Below are positions 46,698 through 47,384 of a DNA stretch of 47,384 nt, piece by piece (positions within the stretch are counted from its first letter, which is position 1; each line of letters starts with the position of its first letter). The notes beneath the pieces were generated by a model. It was not told the DNA's origin, searched no databases, and was given only the letters and a program-made list of their open reading frames with translations. The stretch lies in assembly GCA_903907905.1 (NCBI GenBank), contig CAIVPX010000076.1, forward strand, positions 1 through 47,384, read 5' to 3'. A program made the translations under genes and the position numbers. This DNA is from an uncultured bacterium (lineage in GTDB: Bacteria > Pseudomonadota > Gammaproteobacteria > Burkholderiales > Burkholderiaceae_E).

Positions 46698-47309
46698 ATG
46701 CTGATTTTCAACCGTATCGGCGGAGCCGTCGAACAACTCGTGGGTGAACTGGCGCTGAGCTTCGAATGGCGTCAGAAGTCGCGCATGCGGGCCAGTATCG
46801 AGTCAGGCGCTCAGGCGGGGCAGGCGGTGGGTTTCGATCTGCCCCGGGGCACGGTGCTGCGCGACGGCGAACTCATCAGCACCGGGTCGGGTGAGTCGCT
46901 GCGGATTCGAGCGGCCGCCGAGGAACTGCTTCATGTCAGCGCCGAGGGGCCGACCGCGCTGGCGCGTATCGCCTATCACCTGGGTAACCGGCATGTGCCG
47001 GTGCAGGTGGGCGAGGGGTGGTTGCGTCTGCAGTACGACCATGTGCTCGAGGGTATGGTTCGGGGCCTGGGCGGTCGTATCGATCTGGTCGATGACAGCT
47101 TCGACCCCGAGAGCGGCGCCTACGGGCATGGCCGTCATGCGCACTCGCACGCGCAGGGGCATGGCCACGGCCATGCGCATTCGCATGAGTCGACCCAGGC
47201 TGCCAGCCTGGATGCCGCAGGTGGTTCGGTCGCCGTGTCGGGTAAGCATGTCGACGCGCGCCATGCCCCGCGCATTCATGACTTTCTACCCGAAGCGCCC
47301 TCCGCATGA
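46698..47309 (+). CDS. ureE: Urease nickel metallochaperone UreE
   Basis: Nickel carrier of 203 residues. The N-domain has LALSFEWRQKSRMR and FDLPRGTVLRDGELI; the metal-binding C-domain has RIAYHLGNRHVPVQVGEGWL with the conserved interface His (residue 99) and YDHVLEGMVRGLGG. A tail of about 60 residues follows, including nine His between residues 144 and 163 in alternating His-Gly/Ala/Ser order, and ends HDFLPEAPSA. Such tails store extra nickel. Its stop overlaps ureF by four bases. Confidence 0.95.
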   Translation: MLIFNRIGGAVEQLVGELALSFEWRQKSRMRASIESGAQAGQAVGFDLPRGTVLRDGELISTGSGESLRIRAAAEELLHVSAEGPTALARIAYHLGNRHVPVQVGEGWLRLQYDHVLEGMVRGLGGRIDLVDDSFDPESGAYGHGRHAHSHAQGHGHGHAHSHESTQAASLDAAGGSVAVSGKHVDARHAPRIHDFLPEAPSA

Positions 47310-47384
47310 TGCCTGCACGCGGCCTGCTCGCGCTGATGCGGCTCGCCAGTCCGGCCTTGCCGATCGGTGGATTCAGCTATTCGC
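47306..47384 (+). CDS. ureF: Urease accessory protein UreF, 5' end
   Basis: Only the first 26 codons are in the window. They read LLALMRLASPALPIGGFSYS near the edge, the diagnostic UreF opening. UreF bridges UreD and the GTPase UreG during nickel insertion. The start overlaps the ureE stop (ATGA); a second ATG at 47309 is equally possible. ureG is expected beyond the right edge. Confidence 0.9.
   Translation, partial: MMPARGLLALMRLASPALPIGGFSYS

Overview
This window is GC-rich chromosomal DNA (about two thirds G+C by eye) from a bacterium, most likely a betaproteobacterium of the order Burkholderiales. The grounds are the gene order tkt-gapA-pgk-pyk-fbaA followed by purC-purE-purK-tsaC, the 354-residue Calvin-subtype aldolase, a TctC/Bug-type binding protein, a urtABCDE-ureDABCEF cluster, and best matches of protein motifs to that group. 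Genus cannot be fixed from the sequence alone. No RNA genes, insertion sequences, prophage, CRISPR array or origin were seen, and coding density is very high.

Layout: (1) 1-4.9 kb, plus strand: the 3' part of a YdiJ-type FAD/Fe-S dehydrogenase, the malic enzyme maeB, and a secreted barnase-like ribonuclease overlapping its barstar-like inhibitor. (2) 4.9-7.0 kb, minus strand: rsmE, translationally coupled to a fused AdoMet decarboxylase-spermidine synthase. (3) 7.2-14.4 kb, plus strand: transketolase, GAPDH, phosphoglycerate kinase, pyruvate kinase and fructose-bisphosphate aldolase, the lower glycolytic/gluconeogenic trunk, with a convincing terminator after pgk. (4) 14.5-18.9 kb, plus strand: hydroxypyruvate isomerase, then a tightly overlapping purC-purE-purK-tsaC operon, whose last stop codon overlaps that of the convergent pncB. 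(5) 20.6-21.9 kb: a MaoC-fold protein overlapping phosphatidylserine decarboxylase.

(6) 22.0-28.3 kb: a catabolic-looking accessory segment. A RidA-family protein, glutaryl-CoA dehydrogenase and a 14-TM exporter on the minus strand diverge from an 802-residue fused flavin monooxygenase-Old Yellow Enzyme of the 2-aminobenzoyl-CoA monooxygenase/reductase or salicylyl-CoA 5-hydroxylase type, followed by msrA. (7) 28.4-31.5 kb: DUF72, an orphan TctC-type binding protein, DUF2237 and a metallo-beta-lactamase-fold hydrolase. (8) 31.5-37.5 kb, minus strand: one long likely operon reading HAD type II, gamma-glutamyltransferase-like, HIBADH-family reductase, a DUF1499 domain running in frame into an FKBP isomerase, and glnS.

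(9) 37.5 kb to the end, plus strand: a complete urea ABC transporter urtABCDE directly followed by ureD, ureA, ureB, ureC, ureE and the start of ureF. Imported urea would be hydrolysed to ammonia by the adjacent nickel enzyme. The 340-base leader of urtA carries a sigma-54-like element and five same-strand GGTGC words with a spacing near multiples of 20-21 bases, suggesting nitrogen control.

Most of the window is ordinary core metabolism. The parts most worth a second look are the monooxygenase/RidA/GcdH module, the DUF1499-FKBP frame with an internal ribosome binding site, the SpeD-SpeE fusion and the urt leader.
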